Shown: positions 17,988 through 27,910 of the stretch, piece by piece
How the letters are laid out: each line of letters begins with the position of its first letter
Position numbering within the stretch: position 1 is the stretch's first letter
Source of the DNA: Leptospira perolatii
GTDB lineage: Bacteria > Spirochaetota > Leptospiria > Leptospirales > Leptospiraceae
Assembly: GCF_002811875.1 (NCBI RefSeq)
Contig: NZ_NPDZ01000001.1
Span: forward strand, 434,001 to 498,000
DNA length: 64,000 bases
Reading direction: 5' to 3'
Translations under genes and position numbers: made by a program
The notes under the pieces: generated by a model
What the model was told of the DNA's origin: nothing
Database searches by the model: none
What the model saw: the letters and a program-made list of their open reading frames with translations, nothing else

Positions 17988-18725
17988 CTATTCCACAATG
18001 CTACGGGATTTTTCTTCGAGCCACTTTTTATATCTTTGTCTTCTGGGCACGTAGCTTTCGTTCAGAGGAATCTCTACTCTTGCAACGGTCCGATTTTCGT
18101 CTCTGCGACTAAAGATGGTGAATAGATGTCGATCAAATCCGCTTTGGGCTACAAGGATTTCGACCATGGTGATCCCCATTCCTGCCCCTTCCGTAGTATC
18201 TCCGTACTTCATATAGTATTCAAAGAGATTGTCAAATTCTTTCGAAAGCAGGAACTTTTCACGAATCCTCTTTTCTTCCTTTGTACTAAGCGTAAAATTA
18301 TTCTGTACCAGCAATATAATTCTGTCTTTAGTAAAGCTTAATGTAACCTTTACGAAAAGATTATTTTCCTTCATTTTTCGGCGGTAATAAGGGAACTTAC
18401 GACTTACCAGATTTTCCTTGAATGAGCCCATCCCGATTTCGTAATCGTCAGGATCATTTATATCCAGTTTCATTTCGTTGAAGAGGACTCTTTTGATGGC
18501 CGCCTTTGTCGCGTTAACGATTAGTTCTTTTGCAGAGGTAAAAAGTAATTCGATTAAATCCAGCCTTTCATACTTGGCCAGAACCGATTGTAGGATATGC
18601 TTGAGTTTGGATTCTCCATTATTGCTCAATACATAGGTAATAATGGAAAGGGGATTTTCCTTTCGGACGGCATTTTCGACTTCGAAAAGGAATTCCTGGG
18701 AAAGATCCTCAAATCCCTCGTTCAT
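17988..18725 (-). CDS. Standalone GHKL-type (histidine-kinase-like) ATPase domain protein
   Basis: Predicted cytosolic ATP-binding signalling protein of 245 residues. The N-box reads SAKELIVNATKAA and the glycine-rich G-box reads TTEGAGMGITMVEIL, as in HATPase_c domains. No phosphoacceptor His box and no sensor or membrane segment are present, so it resembles anti-sigma-type or adaptor kinases rather than full sensor kinases. It is clearly related to the first 230 residues of the HDOD protein at 62363-63883 (shared spacing, a common PxDY-x-x-GM segment and G-box). It heads a two-gene unit with the tail-anchored protein. The target is unknown. Confidence 0.75.
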   Translation of the reverse strand: MNEGFEDLSQEFLFEVENAVRKENPLSIITYVLSNNGESKLKHILQSVLAKYERLDLIELLFTSAKELIVNATKAAIKRVLFNEMKLDINDPDDYEIGMGSFKENLVSRKFPYYRRKMKENNLFVKVTLSFTKDRIILLVQNNFTLSTKEEKRIREKFLLSKEFDNLFEYYMKYGDTTEGAGMGITMVEILVAQSGFDRHLFTIFSRRDENRTVARVEIPLNESYVPRRQRYKKWLEEKSRSIVE

Positions 18726-18819
18726 TCGAATTCTCGATTATAACTGGCCAATTTTGCTTTCGAGAAAAAAACCAAAAGCGCATCAGAAAAAATGAAACAA
18801 AAAAAGGGAGTTACTTGAA

Positions 18820-18853
18820 TAAAAAAGGCCATCTATATGTTTAACATCGGCCT
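18820..18853 (-). terminator. Probable terminator of thrC
   Basis: Read on the minus strand, AGGCC (18853-18849) pairs with GGCCT (18830-18826), and a run of T follows (complement of 18820-18826). A small ATGT/ACAT stem lies in the loop. The stem is short but the T tract is good, and it sits 53 nt after the thrC stop. Confidence 0.5.
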
Positions 18854-18905
18854 AAAGGGACGTCGCAATAAAGGCGTTTCCTTCTATCCTGGACCTCTTA
18901 GAACC

Positions 18906-20261
18906 TTATTTTGTTCTAGAATCTAGGAATTCCTTAATCCGATCTGTTACTTTGCTTAGGTCAGGTTTACAAGAGTGAATCGAGTTTTGCAATCCGGTAT
19001 TTGTTCCGGGAACTTTTCCTTCATGAAATTTTAGCTTAAATTCGGTGAACTTTAGGCCATGCGCAGTAGAGACTACGACCACTTTTTCTCCCTTTTGGAT
19101 CGTCCCCTTTTCTAGCAATTTGAGCATGGCCGCAAGCGCCACTCCGGTGTGGGGATCATTGTATAGCCCATATAAATCTGTACGAGCTGCTGCATCTGAA
19201 AGTTCGGCTTCGCTCGCTTGCTCCACGATTCCGTGAAATTTCTTTAGAATAGAGATCGCCTTTTGTACGGAAACCGGGTTACCGATTTGGATTGCAGATG
19301 CTAGAGTAGGCTTGGCTTCTACAGGAGAAAATTCTTCGAACCCTTTCAAGTAAGAAAGATATAAGGGGTTCGCATTTTCGGCCTGGGCAAGAATAATTCT
19401 AGGCAGTCGATCGATAAGCCCCAGTTCCTTGCACATTTCAAAGCCTGCACCTAGGGCCGAGACATTTCCTAGATTGCCTCCAGGGATGATGACCCAATCC
19501 GGAGCTTTCCACTCCAGTTGTTGTAAGATTTCCGGAGCTATCGTCTTCTGACCTTCGATGCGAAGGCTGTTCATGGAATTTGCTAAATAGATTCCGTTTT
19601 GTCTAGTGACTTCTTTGACGATCTTCATGCATCCATCAAAATCTGTGTCCAGGGAAATCACGAATGCACCGTTAGAAACCGGTTGAATCAATTGGGCTTG
19701 GGATACTTTTCCGGAAGGTAGAAAAATGATAGAGGGAATTCCGGCTTTTGCTGCGTACGAAGCCAAGGCAGCGGAAGTATCTCCGGAGCTTGCGCAGGCT
19801 ACCGCGCGAATTCCAACCCCTTTGGAAATCATATGCTTCACTTGAGTGAGTAGCACAGTCATCCCTAAGTCTTTAAAAGAACCTGTGTGTGAGATGCCAC
19901 ATTGCTTGATCCAAAGACCGCCCAAACCCAGATCTTTTGTAAGTCTTTCTGAGCTAAAAAGATGAGTGAGTCCTTCCCCGGAACTGACGATGCTTTCGTC
20001 TTCTACATGCGGGAGGACCCATTCTCTCTTATTCCAAATACCGGAAGTATTCGGAAATTTTACCGAGGACAGCCTGGAATCAAAGAGCTCCTTCCATTGT
20101 GTGCCGGATTTTTCTTTGAGTGCATCCATATCGTGAGAAACTTGCAGCAGACTGCCGCATTTTCTGCATTCGTAGATGACCTCGTTTAAATCATAGGTGG
20201 ATTTGCAAGATTCATTGATACAACGGAATTCTGCCTTGTATCTAGTCGCTGTGGAACTCAT
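18906..20261 (-). CDS. thrC: Threonine synthase
   Basis: PLP enzyme making threonine from O-phosphohomoserine. The PLP lysine is Lys130 in SHTGSFKDLG. A phosphate-binding loop reads IPGGNLGNVSALGAG. The N-terminus bears a zinc-ribbon-like pattern (Cys14, Cys19, Cys32, Cys35), seen in several threonine synthases of the plant/archaeal type. The 451-residue length is normal. It starts 4 nt after the SPFH gene stop, so it shares a transcript with it, although no functional link is evident. Annotation as cysteate synthase or another PLP family member is possible but less likely. Confidence 0.92.
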   Translation of the reverse strand: MSSTATRYKAEFRCINESCKSTYDLNEVIYECRKCGSLLQVSHDMDALKEKSGTQWKELFDSRLSSVKFPNTSGIWNKREWVLPHVEDESIVSSGEGLTHLFSSERLTKDLGLGGLWIKQCGISHTGSFKDLGMTVLLTQVKHMISKGVGIRAVACASSGDTSAALASYAAKAGIPSIIFLPSGKVSQAQLIQPVSNGAFVISLDTDFDGCMKIVKEVTRQNGIYLANSMNSLRIEGQKTIAPEILQQLEWKAPDWVIIPGGNLGNVSALGAGFEMCKELGLIDRLPRIILAQAENANPLYLSYLKGFEEFSPVEAKPTLASAIQIGNPVSVQKAISILKKFHGIVEQASEAELSDAAARTDLYGLYNDPHTGVALAAMLKLLEKGTIQKGEKVVVVSTAHGLKFTEFKLKFHEGKVPGTNTGLQNSIHSCKPDLSKVTDRIKEFLDSRTK

Positions 20262-20265
20262 ACTT

Positions 20266-21252
20266 TTAGATAGAGTTCAGAATCTCCTTTTTTTTGGCAT
20301 CAAATTCTTCCTGAGAAATCAAGCCTTGGTCCAACATGCTTTTCAACTTGGCAAGTCTGGCAGTGGCATCTTCTTGGCCACCTCCAGCTTTGTTCTGGCC
20401 CATCATTCCCGCCATCATGTTTGCCATGTTCATTCCCATGCCCAGACCCATTCCCGCGGACATTCCCTCCCCTGCATTTCCCCCGGGATTACTTGCCGCA
20501 GCCTCACCGATATCCAGCATTCTCTTTTGCTGGTACATTCCGCCCAAGGTTTCGATCTCGAATTTGTCTGCCAGAACCTTTTGTATCTTTTGGAAATTGG
20601 GATCATTTTGGTCGAAATTGATCGATTGAACGAAAAAGTCCGTTACCTCGATTCCGTATTTCGAAAAGTCAGGTTGGACCTTGGTTTTCCCCGCAGAGGA
20701 AGCCTCTTCCAAATGTTGGTTCAACCGGGTGATTGGTTCGCCGCTTTTTAATACCACTTCCGCGAGAAAATCGCTGAGTCGAGTAACCACCATCGGTTTT
20801 AAAAATTCATCGACTTGGTCATGAGTATAGGCACCTTTTGCACCTACGATTCCTGTAACGAAAGACTTAGAATCAATAATCTTAATATTATAATTTCCGA
20901 ATGCTCTCACGCCCAGAGTGATCTTGTATTTCGGATCTTCTACCTGTATCGGAGTAGGGGTGCCCCATTTTAGCTGTATTAAAGCTTTGTTTACGTAGAC
21001 TATTTCTGCGGTAAACGGTGTCTGGCCTCCGAAAGGAAGATTCACTAATTTTTCCAAAATCGGAACGTTACCGGTTTTTAAAGTATGAGTGCCGGGACCG
21101 AAAATGTCTAGAGCCTTTCCTTCTTTGAAGAAAACTGCTTCTTGACTTTCATTTACGATCAGCTGCCCAAAGGTACTGATATCATTTCTTGGAAATTTCC
21201 AAACTACCTCGCCGGGATTTCCTTCGTATTTTATAACATCTATGAGTGCCAT
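20266..21252 (-). CDS. SPFH/Band-7 domain protein with C-terminal SHOCT (YdjI-like)
   Basis: The 328-residue protein resembles the family sometimes called virion core protein-like (Bacillus YdjI). The SPFH core covers about residues 25-225 (NDISTFGQLIVNESQEAVFF, then GTHTLKTGNVPILEKLV). A Gly/Met-rich linker follows (about 255-290), then a SHOCT-type helical tail (LKSMLDQGLISQEEFDAKKKEIL). No membrane helix is seen, so membrane contact would be peripheral. In Bacillus such proteins work with a PspA-like membrane-stress cluster; here the partner is a coiled-coil protein 68 nt upstream. A membrane-stress role is an inference. Confidence 0.85.
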   Translation of the reverse strand: MALIDVIKYEGNPGEVVWKFPRNDISTFGQLIVNESQEAVFFKEGKALDIFGPGTHTLKTGNVPILEKLVNLPFGGQTPFTAEIVYVNKALIQLKWGTPTPIQVEDPKYKITLGVRAFGNYNIKIIDSKSFVTGIVGAKGAYTHDQVDEFLKPMVVTRLSDFLAEVVLKSGEPITRLNQHLEEASSAGKTKVQPDFSKYGIEVTDFFVQSINFDQNDPNFQKIQKVLADKFEIETLGGMYQQKRMLDIGEAAASNPGGNAGEGMSAGMGLGMGMNMANMMAGMMGQNKAGGGQEDATARLAKLKSMLDQGLISQEEFDAKKKEILNSI

Positions 21253-21320
21253 TCTATCTCCTTTAAAATTATTCGTTGCAACTGACTGATCTAAACTAAG
21301 TGAATGAAATCAAATAATTA

Positions 21321-21917
21321 TTATGCTTTCAAAAAGACTTCCTTCCGTTTCTTGAGAGCTGAATCGAATTGATCCAATTCTACTCTAAACTGACTCACCC
21401 AATCTCTTACTTTCGACTCGGAATCTTCTGCTTGCAAGCCGTGTGCATTGACCTTCGTTTTCAATTCTTCTGCATGGCTCAAAAGGGAATAATCCCAATC
21501 TGCGAGTGACTCCAATTCTTTTTCGGTCGCCTTAAAGCCTGAACCGATTCCGGTCAGTCCATAACCCGCGCCGACGATCTCGTTTTTCAGTCGATCTACT
21601 TGTGAAAGTAAGATCTCGGTAGATCCGATAAGTTCCAATCTTCTTTGTCGAACAAATCCCTCTTCGATTCTTCGGAGGGGCTCCTTTAAAGCATCGATCC
21701 TGGAAGCTAATTCCTTTCGGATTAATAAATCGGTATTGTAGTACTCGTGATTCTTAACGATATCTGCGTAAAATGGAAATTTGGACAAAAAGGATCTTAT
21801 CTTGCCCCTTTCTGCACGGAAGCGAGAAATATACGCAGAAGCTTGCGAAAGCGAGTCTGTAGACATAGCTAAAATTTGACTTGGATTTTCGATCCGCGCA
21901 AGAAGATTTTCGGTCAT
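21321..21917 (-). CDS. Hypothetical coiled-coil protein
   Basis: Unrecognised 198-residue cytosolic protein. It is almost entirely charged alpha-helix with heptad-like spacing (for example RRIEEGFVRQRRLELIG and LSHAEELKTKVNAHG). A central AGYGLTGIGSGF glycine hinge breaks it into two helical arms. It has no signal or membrane segment. It is the first gene of a minus-strand unit with the SPFH protein and thrC, and it diverges from the acyltransferase gene across a 61-nt gap. By position it could be a partner of the SPFH protein, as PspA-like coiled coils are elsewhere, but no sequence likeness to PspA is obvious. Confidence 0.65.
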   Translation of the reverse strand: MTENLLARIENPSQILAMSTDSLSQASAYISRFRAERGKIRSFLSKFPFYADIVKNHEYYNTDLLIRKELASRIDALKEPLRRIEEGFVRQRRLELIGSTEILLSQVDRLKNEIVGAGYGLTGIGSGFKATEKELESLADWDYSLLSHAEELKTKVNAHGLQAEDSESKVRDWVSQFRVELDQFDSALKKRKEVFLKA

Positions 21918-21978
21918 TCTTTATGATTTAAAGGTCGACGTCGCTAGAACGGTTTCATTTCTTCTTTTTATAAAAAGA

Positions 21979-23211
21979 ATGCATACCGTTACAAAAAGAA
22001 CATTTTTGCAAGGATTGTTCGAATACGTTTTCTCTCCTTTCTTAAAAAAGCAGGGAGAATTAGAATCCTTGAATGGATTGAGAGCCTTTGCGATTTTATT
22101 CGTGATCGTATATCACTTATGGACCTTGCTCGGACAATTTGCTACAGAAACTCCTGTACTTATAAAAAATATTCTAGTAAATTTGAATTCGGGAGTGGAT
22201 TTATTTTTTGTTCTGAGTGGTTATCTGATCTATGGAGGATTTCTTCGGAGCTTAGAAAAAAATCGGCAATTATCCATCCGGAAATTCTTTATAGATAGGA
22301 CGCTTAGGATTTTTCCCGCCTACTATTTTTCTTTAATCGTACTATTCTTCTATTATCAAAATCAATCTGTTAAGTTGCATTCAGTTGCGAATCCTAATCC
22401 TGGGGAGATAGAGCTACTTTACAGAATTATGATGAATTTGAAATATTCTTTCGGAGATTTTTTCTATTTTTCGAATTATACTCCTTTTCGGTTGAGTATT
22501 GTCGGATGGTCTCTTTCTATCGAAGAACAGTTTTATTTGATATTGCCATTCTTATCCGGATATTTCTTGTTTACTGTTTCGCAAAAGATGCGAATCGGTT
22601 TTCTGTTCTTACTATATTTTATCGCTCTCGGGTTTCGATTTTTTTACGAAGCCCAAAATTCAGGACTGGATCCTTTGATTTATACTCATTGCAGAATGGA
22701 CAGCCTTGTCTCCGGAATGCTTGTCGCAGAATTGATCTCTTCTCGAAACCGATCGGGTTCTCAGTTTGCACTCGATAAGAAAGTCAGCGCGATTCTGATT
22801 TTCTTATCTATCGCATTATTGCTGTTAGGTCACAGTTTTGATTTAGAAAACTGGTTCCGCCGAACTTTAGGAATCTCTTGTTTCAATTTAGGTTATGCCG
22901 GGATCTTGCTTTTAGCGTTAGATTCGAATTCTTTGTGCGCGTGGATTTTCAATCAGCCTATCCTAAGGCCGATTGCCAGACTTAGTTATACGATGTACTT
23001 GTGGAATTTGATTTTAGCGGGATGGGCAGTTTCCCATATTTTGAAAGGAACACGAACTATCGGTCCTGGACAAATTGTCTGGGCTTGCGTGATGGGCTTG
23101 GCTTCTTCCTTTTTATTCTCATGGCTTCTTTTCTTAATTGTGGAAAAGCCATTTCTTTTATGGAAAGACAAGCTTTCTATTGTAGAAATGGATTCTCGGA
23201 AATCAGCATAG
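21979..23211 (+). CDS. Acyltransferase 3 family membrane protein (OafA-like)
   Basis: Predicted inner-membrane acyltransferase that modifies surface sugars or lipids. Of its 410 residues most lie in about ten membrane helices. The family start LNGLRAFAILFVIVYHLW supplies the conserved Arg and active-site His. GVDLFFVLSGYLIYGGF and the GWSLSIEEQFYLILP motif are both diagnostic. The last helices end in a short basic tail. It is 61 nt from the divergent coiled-coil gene and 91 nt before signal peptidase I. The acceptor, such as an O-antigen sugar, cannot be told. It heads an envelope-related cluster. Confidence 0.92.
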   Translation: MHTVTKRTFLQGLFEYVFSPFLKKQGELESLNGLRAFAILFVIVYHLWTLLGQFATETPVLIKNILVNLNSGVDLFFVLSGYLIYGGFLRSLEKNRQLSIRKFFIDRTLRIFPAYYFSLIVLFFYYQNQSVKLHSVANPNPGEIELLYRIMMNLKYSFGDFFYFSNYTPFRLSIVGWSLSIEEQFYLILPFLSGYFLFTVSQKMRIGFLFLLYFIALGFRFFYEAQNSGLDPLIYTHCRMDSLVSGMLVAELISSRNRSGSQFALDKKVSAILIFLSIALLLLGHSFDLENWFRRTLGISCFNLGYAGILLLALDSNSLCAWIFNQPILRPIARLSYTMYLWNLILAGWAVSHILKGTRTIGPGQIVWACVMGLASSFLFSWLLFLIVEKPFLLWKDKLSIVEMDSRKSA

Positions 23212-23302
23212 ATTCATCCGCAAAGAATAAATTCCCGTTGAGCTTTGTAAAAAAAATGAGGGAATGGCTGGTGTGCTATAACGAAAGGTCTACTGGAAGA
23301 AA

Positions 23303-23899
23303 ATGAATTCAGTCTTAAAGTCTGTTGCAGCAAAATTCTTACCTTTGATTTGGCTTTGGTTCCGAAAAGCATTTCCGGTAATTCTAGCAATTAGCACCGT
23401 ACTGTACCTTAGAATTTTTGTTCTGCAATTTTACTTTATTAGCGGCAACTCTATGTTGCCTAACTTCAAAGACGGAGATCTAGTTCTAGTTTGGAAGTGG
23501 GGATTTCCTACTCGAATCGGTCCCTGGACCTTGAGTTTCAGACATTCGGAAGTGAAAAGATTCGATGTTCTGGTTTTGGACGGAGTGGGGGCCGAATTAA
23601 GTCTTAAGAGGGTGATCGGCCTGCCGAGCGATTACTTTCGATTTTCTGACGGTAGAATTCATATTAACGACAGCCCTCTGGAAGAATCCTTTTCCAAAGG
23701 GTTTAGAACGGATGCGCCTTCTAGGGCAGTGCTGCCGGTAGTTTCAATTTCTGGGAATATTGGAATCGGGGATTCGGGTAGGATCCCTCCGGGCTATTTT
23801 ATGGTGTTGGGAGATAACAGGGAATTCTCCACAGACTCTAGAAATTACGGACTGATCCCGTTTCATAAACTCCGGGGAATTGTACTTTGGGCTTTATGA
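23303..23899 (+). CDS. lepB: Signal peptidase I
   Basis: Membrane serine protease that removes signal peptides on the outer face of the inner membrane. One N-terminal helix (about residues 22-45) anchors it. Catalytic Ser lies in SGNSMLPNF near residue 51. The catalytic Lys lies in SLKRVIGLPSD near residue 95. The late box GDNREFSTDSRNYG is intact. At 198 residues it is compact but complete. The ATG has GGAAGAAA upstream. It is followed after 66 nt by a penicillin-binding protein, and is probably part of an envelope operon. Several signal peptidases exist in Leptospira, so this may not be the only copy. Confidence 0.93.
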   Translation: MNSVLKSVAAKFLPLIWLWFRKAFPVILAISTVLYLRIFVLQFYFISGNSMLPNFKDGDLVLVWKWGFPTRIGPWTLSFRHSEVKRFDVLVLDGVGAELSLKRVIGLPSDYFRFSDGRIHINDSPLEESFSKGFRTDAPSRAVLPVVSISGNIGIGDSGRIPPGYFMVLGDNREFSTDSRNYGLIPFHKLRGIVLWAL

Positions 23900-23965
23900 A
23901 GTACGGTTTAGGGTTGGAAAGGGCTTTTCAGATTTGGTTAAATTGCCGATCTGTAAATCAGCAGC

Positions 23966-25771
23966 GTGTTACCTAACCGAAAAAGATTTGGAATCCTCTT
24001 TTATCTCCTATGTGGCCTATTTATTGTTCTATTGGCTCGGGTCACCTTCTTATCCTTTTTGAACGATCGAGAAATCGCGTACAAAAACGGCGAGAGAATT
24101 TTGAGAGGTGCTATCTATGATCGCAGAGGAATAGAGCTCGCTCTTTCCATCGATTCTTCCACGATCGGAATTTATCCTGCGAATATCTATGATCCGAATT
24201 TCACCGCAGTGCAACTCGCTCCCTATTTGGATATTCCCACCGAAAGGATAGAATCTCTCATTCGAGAAAAGAGCCGCTACTTCCTGCTGAAGCGAGAAAT
24301 AGACGATGCGACCGCGAGTCGAATCATGGAAATGGCGTTGCCGGGAGTAAGAAGAGAAAGGGAGTTTAAAAGGGTTTATCCTCACGGAAGTCTGGCCGCG
24401 AGTCTGGTCGGATTTACTGGAATGGATGATGATTCGGCACTTTCTGGATTAGAATATTATTATAATCAGGAATTGATGACTCCGGTGGAATCGGATTCCA
24501 CCAAGGGCGCTAACGTTCATTTGACGTTGGACGGTCTTATTCAATTCAAATTGGAAAAGGCCCTAGGCAAAAGATTCGAGGAGACCGGTGCAAAAAGAGC
24601 CATCGGTATCTTAATGGAGATTCATACTGGAAAAGTTTTGGCAATGGCGAGTTTCCCGTCTTTTGATCCGAATCGATATGCCTCGTTTGAAGAAATTACT
24701 CATACAAACTGGGCGATAAGGCATGTGTACGAGCCTGGCTCGACAATGAAAATCTTTCTAGCTACCATTTTACTAAATGAAAACTTAATACGACCGCACG
24801 AAAAATTCCAGTGTCCTGGATACGTGGAACTAGGCAAAACTAGAATAAACTGTACGCAAGCACACGGAATGGTTAACCTCGATGAAATCCTACAGTACTC
24901 ATGCAATGCAGGGATTATCAAGGCAGCTTCTAGAATCCCCAACGATGTGCTTTATGAATATATGAAGCGATTTCGATTTGGAGAAAAGACAGGATTGCTC
25001 CCAAATGAATCGGTTGGATTTATGCCCCATGTTAGCAAGTGGAATTTGAGTACACCAATGTTCATGGCAATTGGCCAGGGAATTTCAGTAACTCCGATTC
25101 AGCTGGTTGCATCAGCCGCGTCTGTAGCAAACGGAGGCAGATTTATTACCCCGAGGATCGTTTCTCACATTACGGATTCTTATGGAGAAGTGTTACACGA
25201 ATTCAAATTGGAAGAAGCTCCGGTCGGAATCAAGGAATACACGACCGATCGACTTTTGAAAGCAATGACAAGAGTCGTCCAGGCCGGAACAGGAAAGAAT
25301 GCTTACATTCAAGAATACTCTATTGCGGGAAAAACAGGAACCGGCCAAAAGGCGATTTCTGGAAGAGGCTACCAAGAAGGATTGTGGTCCGCATCCTTCC
25401 TAGGATTCTTTCCAGCAGAAAAACCGAAGGTTGTCGGTCTGATTCTGTTCGATGAACCAAAAGGGTCTAGCCATACCGGTGGAGGAATCGCCGCCCCGGT
25501 TTTCAAGGAAGTAGTCGAGAACATCATACCGATTATTGAGCAGGGCGAAAAAACCGTCCAAGTACGCTTATCCAAACTTGAGCGAAAGATTTCAGATCCG
25601 AAATTAAATGCAGTTCCCAATCTGATCGGAAGAAGTAAAAGAGAAGTTGTAGAGTCCTTATCTAGTTCCGGAGCTACTTATAAATTGCACGGCAGCGGAT
25701 TTTGCTACCAGCAGGAACCTGCTCCTGGCGCTCCCATTTCCGAAACCAGAATCAACGTATATTTCCAATGA
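23966..25771 (+). CDS. Penicillin-binding protein (class B transpeptidase) with PASTA domain
   Basis: Peptidoglycan transpeptidase, FtsI/SpoVD-like. An N-terminal membrane helix (about residues 8-28) precedes the dimer domain start [17 protein letters not shown]. The transpeptidase motifs are SxxK at Ser259-Lys262 (GSTMK), SxN in YSCNAG, and KTG at 456-458. A single PASTA domain closes the protein ([20 protein letters not shown]). It starts at GTG 23966 with no strong ribosome site; an in-frame stop lies just upstream. Its stop codon overlaps the next gene start by 4 nt (ATGA). Whether it acts in division or in a second elongation or polar machine cannot be decided. Confidence 0.93.
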   Translation: MLPNRKRFGILFYLLCGLFIVLLARVTFLSFLNDREIAYKNGERILRGAIYDRRGIELALSIDSSTIGIYPANIYDPNFTAVQLAPYLDIPTERIESLIREKSRYFLLKREIDDATASRIMEMALPGVRREREFKRVYPHGSLAASLVGFTGMDDDSALSGLEYYYNQELMTPVESDSTKGANVHLTLDGLIQFKLEKALGKRFEETGAKRAIGILMEIHTGKVLAMASFPSFDPNRYASFEEITHTNWAIRHVYEPGSTMKIFLATILLNENLIRPHEKFQCPGYVELGKTRINCTQAHGMVNLDEILQYSCNAGIIKAASRIPNDVLYEYMKRFRFGEKTGLLPNESVGFMPHVSKWNLSTPMFMAIGQGISVTPIQLVASAASVANGGRFITPRIVSHITDSYGEVLHEFKLEEAPVGIKEYTTDRLLKAMTRVVQAGTGKNAYIQEYSIAGKTGTGQKAISGRGYQEGLWSASFLGFFPAEKPKVVGLILFDEPKGSSHTGGGIAAPVFKEVVENIIPIIEQGEKTVQVRLSKLERKISDPKLNAVPNLIGRSKREVVESLSSSGATYKLHGSGFCYQQEPAPGAPISETRINVYFQ

Positions 25772-27663
25772 ACGAGCTTCAGACTAGGGAGGAAGTCCTT
25801 CGGAGAAATCTAGAATCTATCCAGAAGATTTCTCCAGACATCGCCCAAACAATACGATCTACAAAGATCCTTGGAGAGCTAGTTCAGACACCTGCGGGAT
25901 ATCCTACGCTACAAATCGACTCTATGCTTTTGCACAGTAGCAGAGATCCGTGGACAGAAGTTACCAGACAATTGTCCGAATTGAAGAAGGAAGATGAAGA
26001 AAGGGTATTCTTGTTTTTCGGAGCGGGGCTCGGATATTCGGTGCAATATGCATTAGAATTTCCTAAAGTATCTTGTGTATGGATGGAGCCGAATCCGGGG
26101 ATTCTGAAATTGGCACTTTCGATTTACGACTTTTCTGGACATCTCGAAGAAAACAGACTCCGCATACTTCTTCCGCCTTATAACGAAGCATCTTTGTACG
26201 AGGGATTCAAAGGAATCCTAGGATTGCCAGTCACCTTTATTCCGCACAGGGGAAGTCTTCAGTGGAGGTCTTTTGATTACCAAGAGCTGCGCTTTGTCTC
26301 CGAAGCTTTCTTTCATAAGAAGGATGTAAATACGGCGACTCTCACCAGGTTTGAGAAAGTCTGGACCAAGAATTTTCTGCTCAATTTACCTGAAATGGTT
26401 CAATTGGAACCGCTTCGTTCTTTGTTCGGGCTTTGTGCCGGAAAAGTAGATATAGTAGTTTGCGGTGCCGGACCTTCTTTGTCCGAATCTTTGGAAGAAT
26501 TGCGTTCTTACCGAGATCGTTTTGTACTGATTGCAGTCGATACATCTCTGGCTGTTTTACAAAAATTCGGAATCGATCCGGATTTGGTCTTTAGTGTGGA
26601 TCCTCAGCCTTTGAATTCGAAATATCTGGAGGAATATTCAGGAAACGCTAGATTCGTTTTCGATCCCACTACTTCCTATCATTCCATGAGGCTTCCTTCC
26701 GTCCAATTAGGCGGCTTTGTATCCTCTTCTCCATTTCCTTGGATCAAACTGATCGAAGAACGATGGTTAGGTGATCTGGGGAAGGTCGATTTTGGAGGAT
26801 CTGTCTCTACAAACGCAGCAAGCCTTGCCGAGAAAATGGTAGCGCGATCAGTTTTATTGATCGGACAGGACTTATCCTTTCCTGGAAATCTGGCGCACTG
26901 CAAGGGAGCAGTACTGGAGGAAAGACTAAACCATCTAGAATCCAGAAAGTTCCGAAGAGAGCATCACAATTATAAGCAAATGACTGCATTGCCTCCTAAA
27001 TGGGTTCCTTCTATTCAAGGCGAAAAACTGAGGACAAACGAAAAGCTACTTATTTTTAAGAAATGGTTTGAAGAACATCCGAAGACTTGTCCCTGGATCA
27101 ATTTGAGTAGAAACGGAGTGATCCTCGAAGGAATTTCTACCGAAAAGATTTCGGAATACTATAAACGAAATCCAGCGGATACAAGTTTTGCATCCAAGGT
27201 AAAAGAAAAGATCAGTTCTTTTTCTACGCCAAACAGAGACCTGGATCTCCAAAGTCTTATTCAAGACATTCGTAAATTAGAAATAGAGCTCAAAGAATTT
27301 CTTTCTTCGATCGAAACCGGAGTCAATTTATCTGGCGAGGTATATGACTTAATTTCCGAAGGAGGAAAGGATCGACTGAAAATTCAAAATTCGCTAAGGG
27401 AACTTTCCAAAATCGATGAAGTAGTTACAGCAAAAAAAGGACTTACAGAGTATCTTGGATTAAGCTTGCAAAGAGTCATTCTTACAATCACGGAAGGATA
27501 CGAAACTTCTCTTTCACTCGAAGAGAAAAAGAACGAGCAACTTGCAATCGCTAAAAAGAGCCTGCTACTTTATGAGGGATTGCAGCAAGCTACGAGAGCT
27601 AGTATTCGTTTATTAAAACACTCTGCTAAGAGAATTGAATTTTCTTCGGTGCCCGGTCGCTAA
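25768..27663 (+). CDS. DUF115 / MAF-like flagellin glycosyltransferase-type protein
   Basis: This 631-residue protein has a DUF115 core (about residues 220-420) with [19 protein letters not shown] and the [14 protein letters not shown] segment, as in motility accessory factor proteins. Relatives attach nonulosonic acids to flagellins in other genera. A second N-terminal Rossmann-like part ([18 protein letters not shown]) and a long C-terminal coiled coil flank the core. ATG 25768 is preferred; it overlaps the PBP stop (ATGA) and the upstream part of the frame is coding in another frame. No membrane segment. Coupling to a penicillin-binding protein is unusual; a role in glycosylating a sheath or envelope protein is a guess. 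Confidence 0.82.
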   Translation: MNELQTREEVLRRNLESIQKISPDIAQTIRSTKILGELVQTPAGYPTLQIDSMLLHSSRDPWTEVTRQLSELKKEDEERVFLFFGAGLGYSVQYALEFPKVSCVWMEPNPGILKLALSIYDFSGHLEENRLRILLPPYNEASLYEGFKGILGLPVTFIPHRGSLQWRSFDYQELRFVSEAFFHKKDVNTATLTRFEKVWTKNFLLNLPEMVQLEPLRSLFGLCAGKVDIVVCGAGPSLSESLEELRSYRDRFVLIAVDTSLAVLQKFGIDPDLVFSVDPQPLNSKYLEEYSGNARFVFDPTTSYHSMRLPSVQLGGFVSSSPFPWIKLIEERWLGDLGKVDFGGSVSTNAASLAEKMVARSVLLIGQDLSFPGNLAHCKGAVLEERLNHLESRKFRREHHNYKQMTALPPKWVPSIQGEKLRTNEKLLIFKKWFEEHPKTCPWINLSRNGVILEGISTEKISEYYKRNPADTSFASKVKEKISSFSTPNRDLDLQSLIQDIRKLEIELKEFLSSIETGVNLSGEVYDLISEGGKDRLKIQNSLRELSKIDEVVTAKKGLTEYLGLSLQRVILTITEGYETSLSLEEKKNEQLAIAKKSLLLYEGLQQATRASIRLLKHSAKRIEFSSVPGR

Positions 27664-27715
27664 TCTGAGAATTTTCTCCAATCTCGTAGCTGCCCTCGTA
27701 CACTTCAAACTCAGG

Positions 27716-27910
27716 CTAGGATTCGTTTCCAGAACAGGTATTTAGTCCTAGGAGTGAATAAACAGGACACCAACCCGCCAAGCCAGTGGAAAGCGGAACG
27801 ATTCCTAAAACCCCTACCCAGTTCTGCGCGTAAATTCCCCAACCGATAATCAGAATTCCGCCAAGAATTCTTAGAATTCGATCTAGGTTTCCCACATTTG
27901 AGCTCATCAA
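27716..27910 (-). CDS. DUF2892 (YgaP-tail-like) membrane protein
   Basis: Small two-helix membrane protein of 64 residues. The family start NVGNLDRILRILGGILII is present, and the hydrophobic arms are about residues 13-27 and 30-46. The ending GWCPVYSLLGLNTC carries two cysteines, as in YgaP-type tails fused to rhodanese domains, which bind or export thiocyanate-like or persulphide species. Here it stands alone. Upstream on the minus strand are about 150 nt before the phasin-like gene promoter. Two ATG codons at the start make the first residue ambiguous. Function is unknown. Confidence 0.8.
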   Translation of the reverse strand: MMSSNVGNLDRILRILGGILIIGWGIYAQNWVGVLGIVPLSTGLAGWCPVYSLLGLNTCSGNES

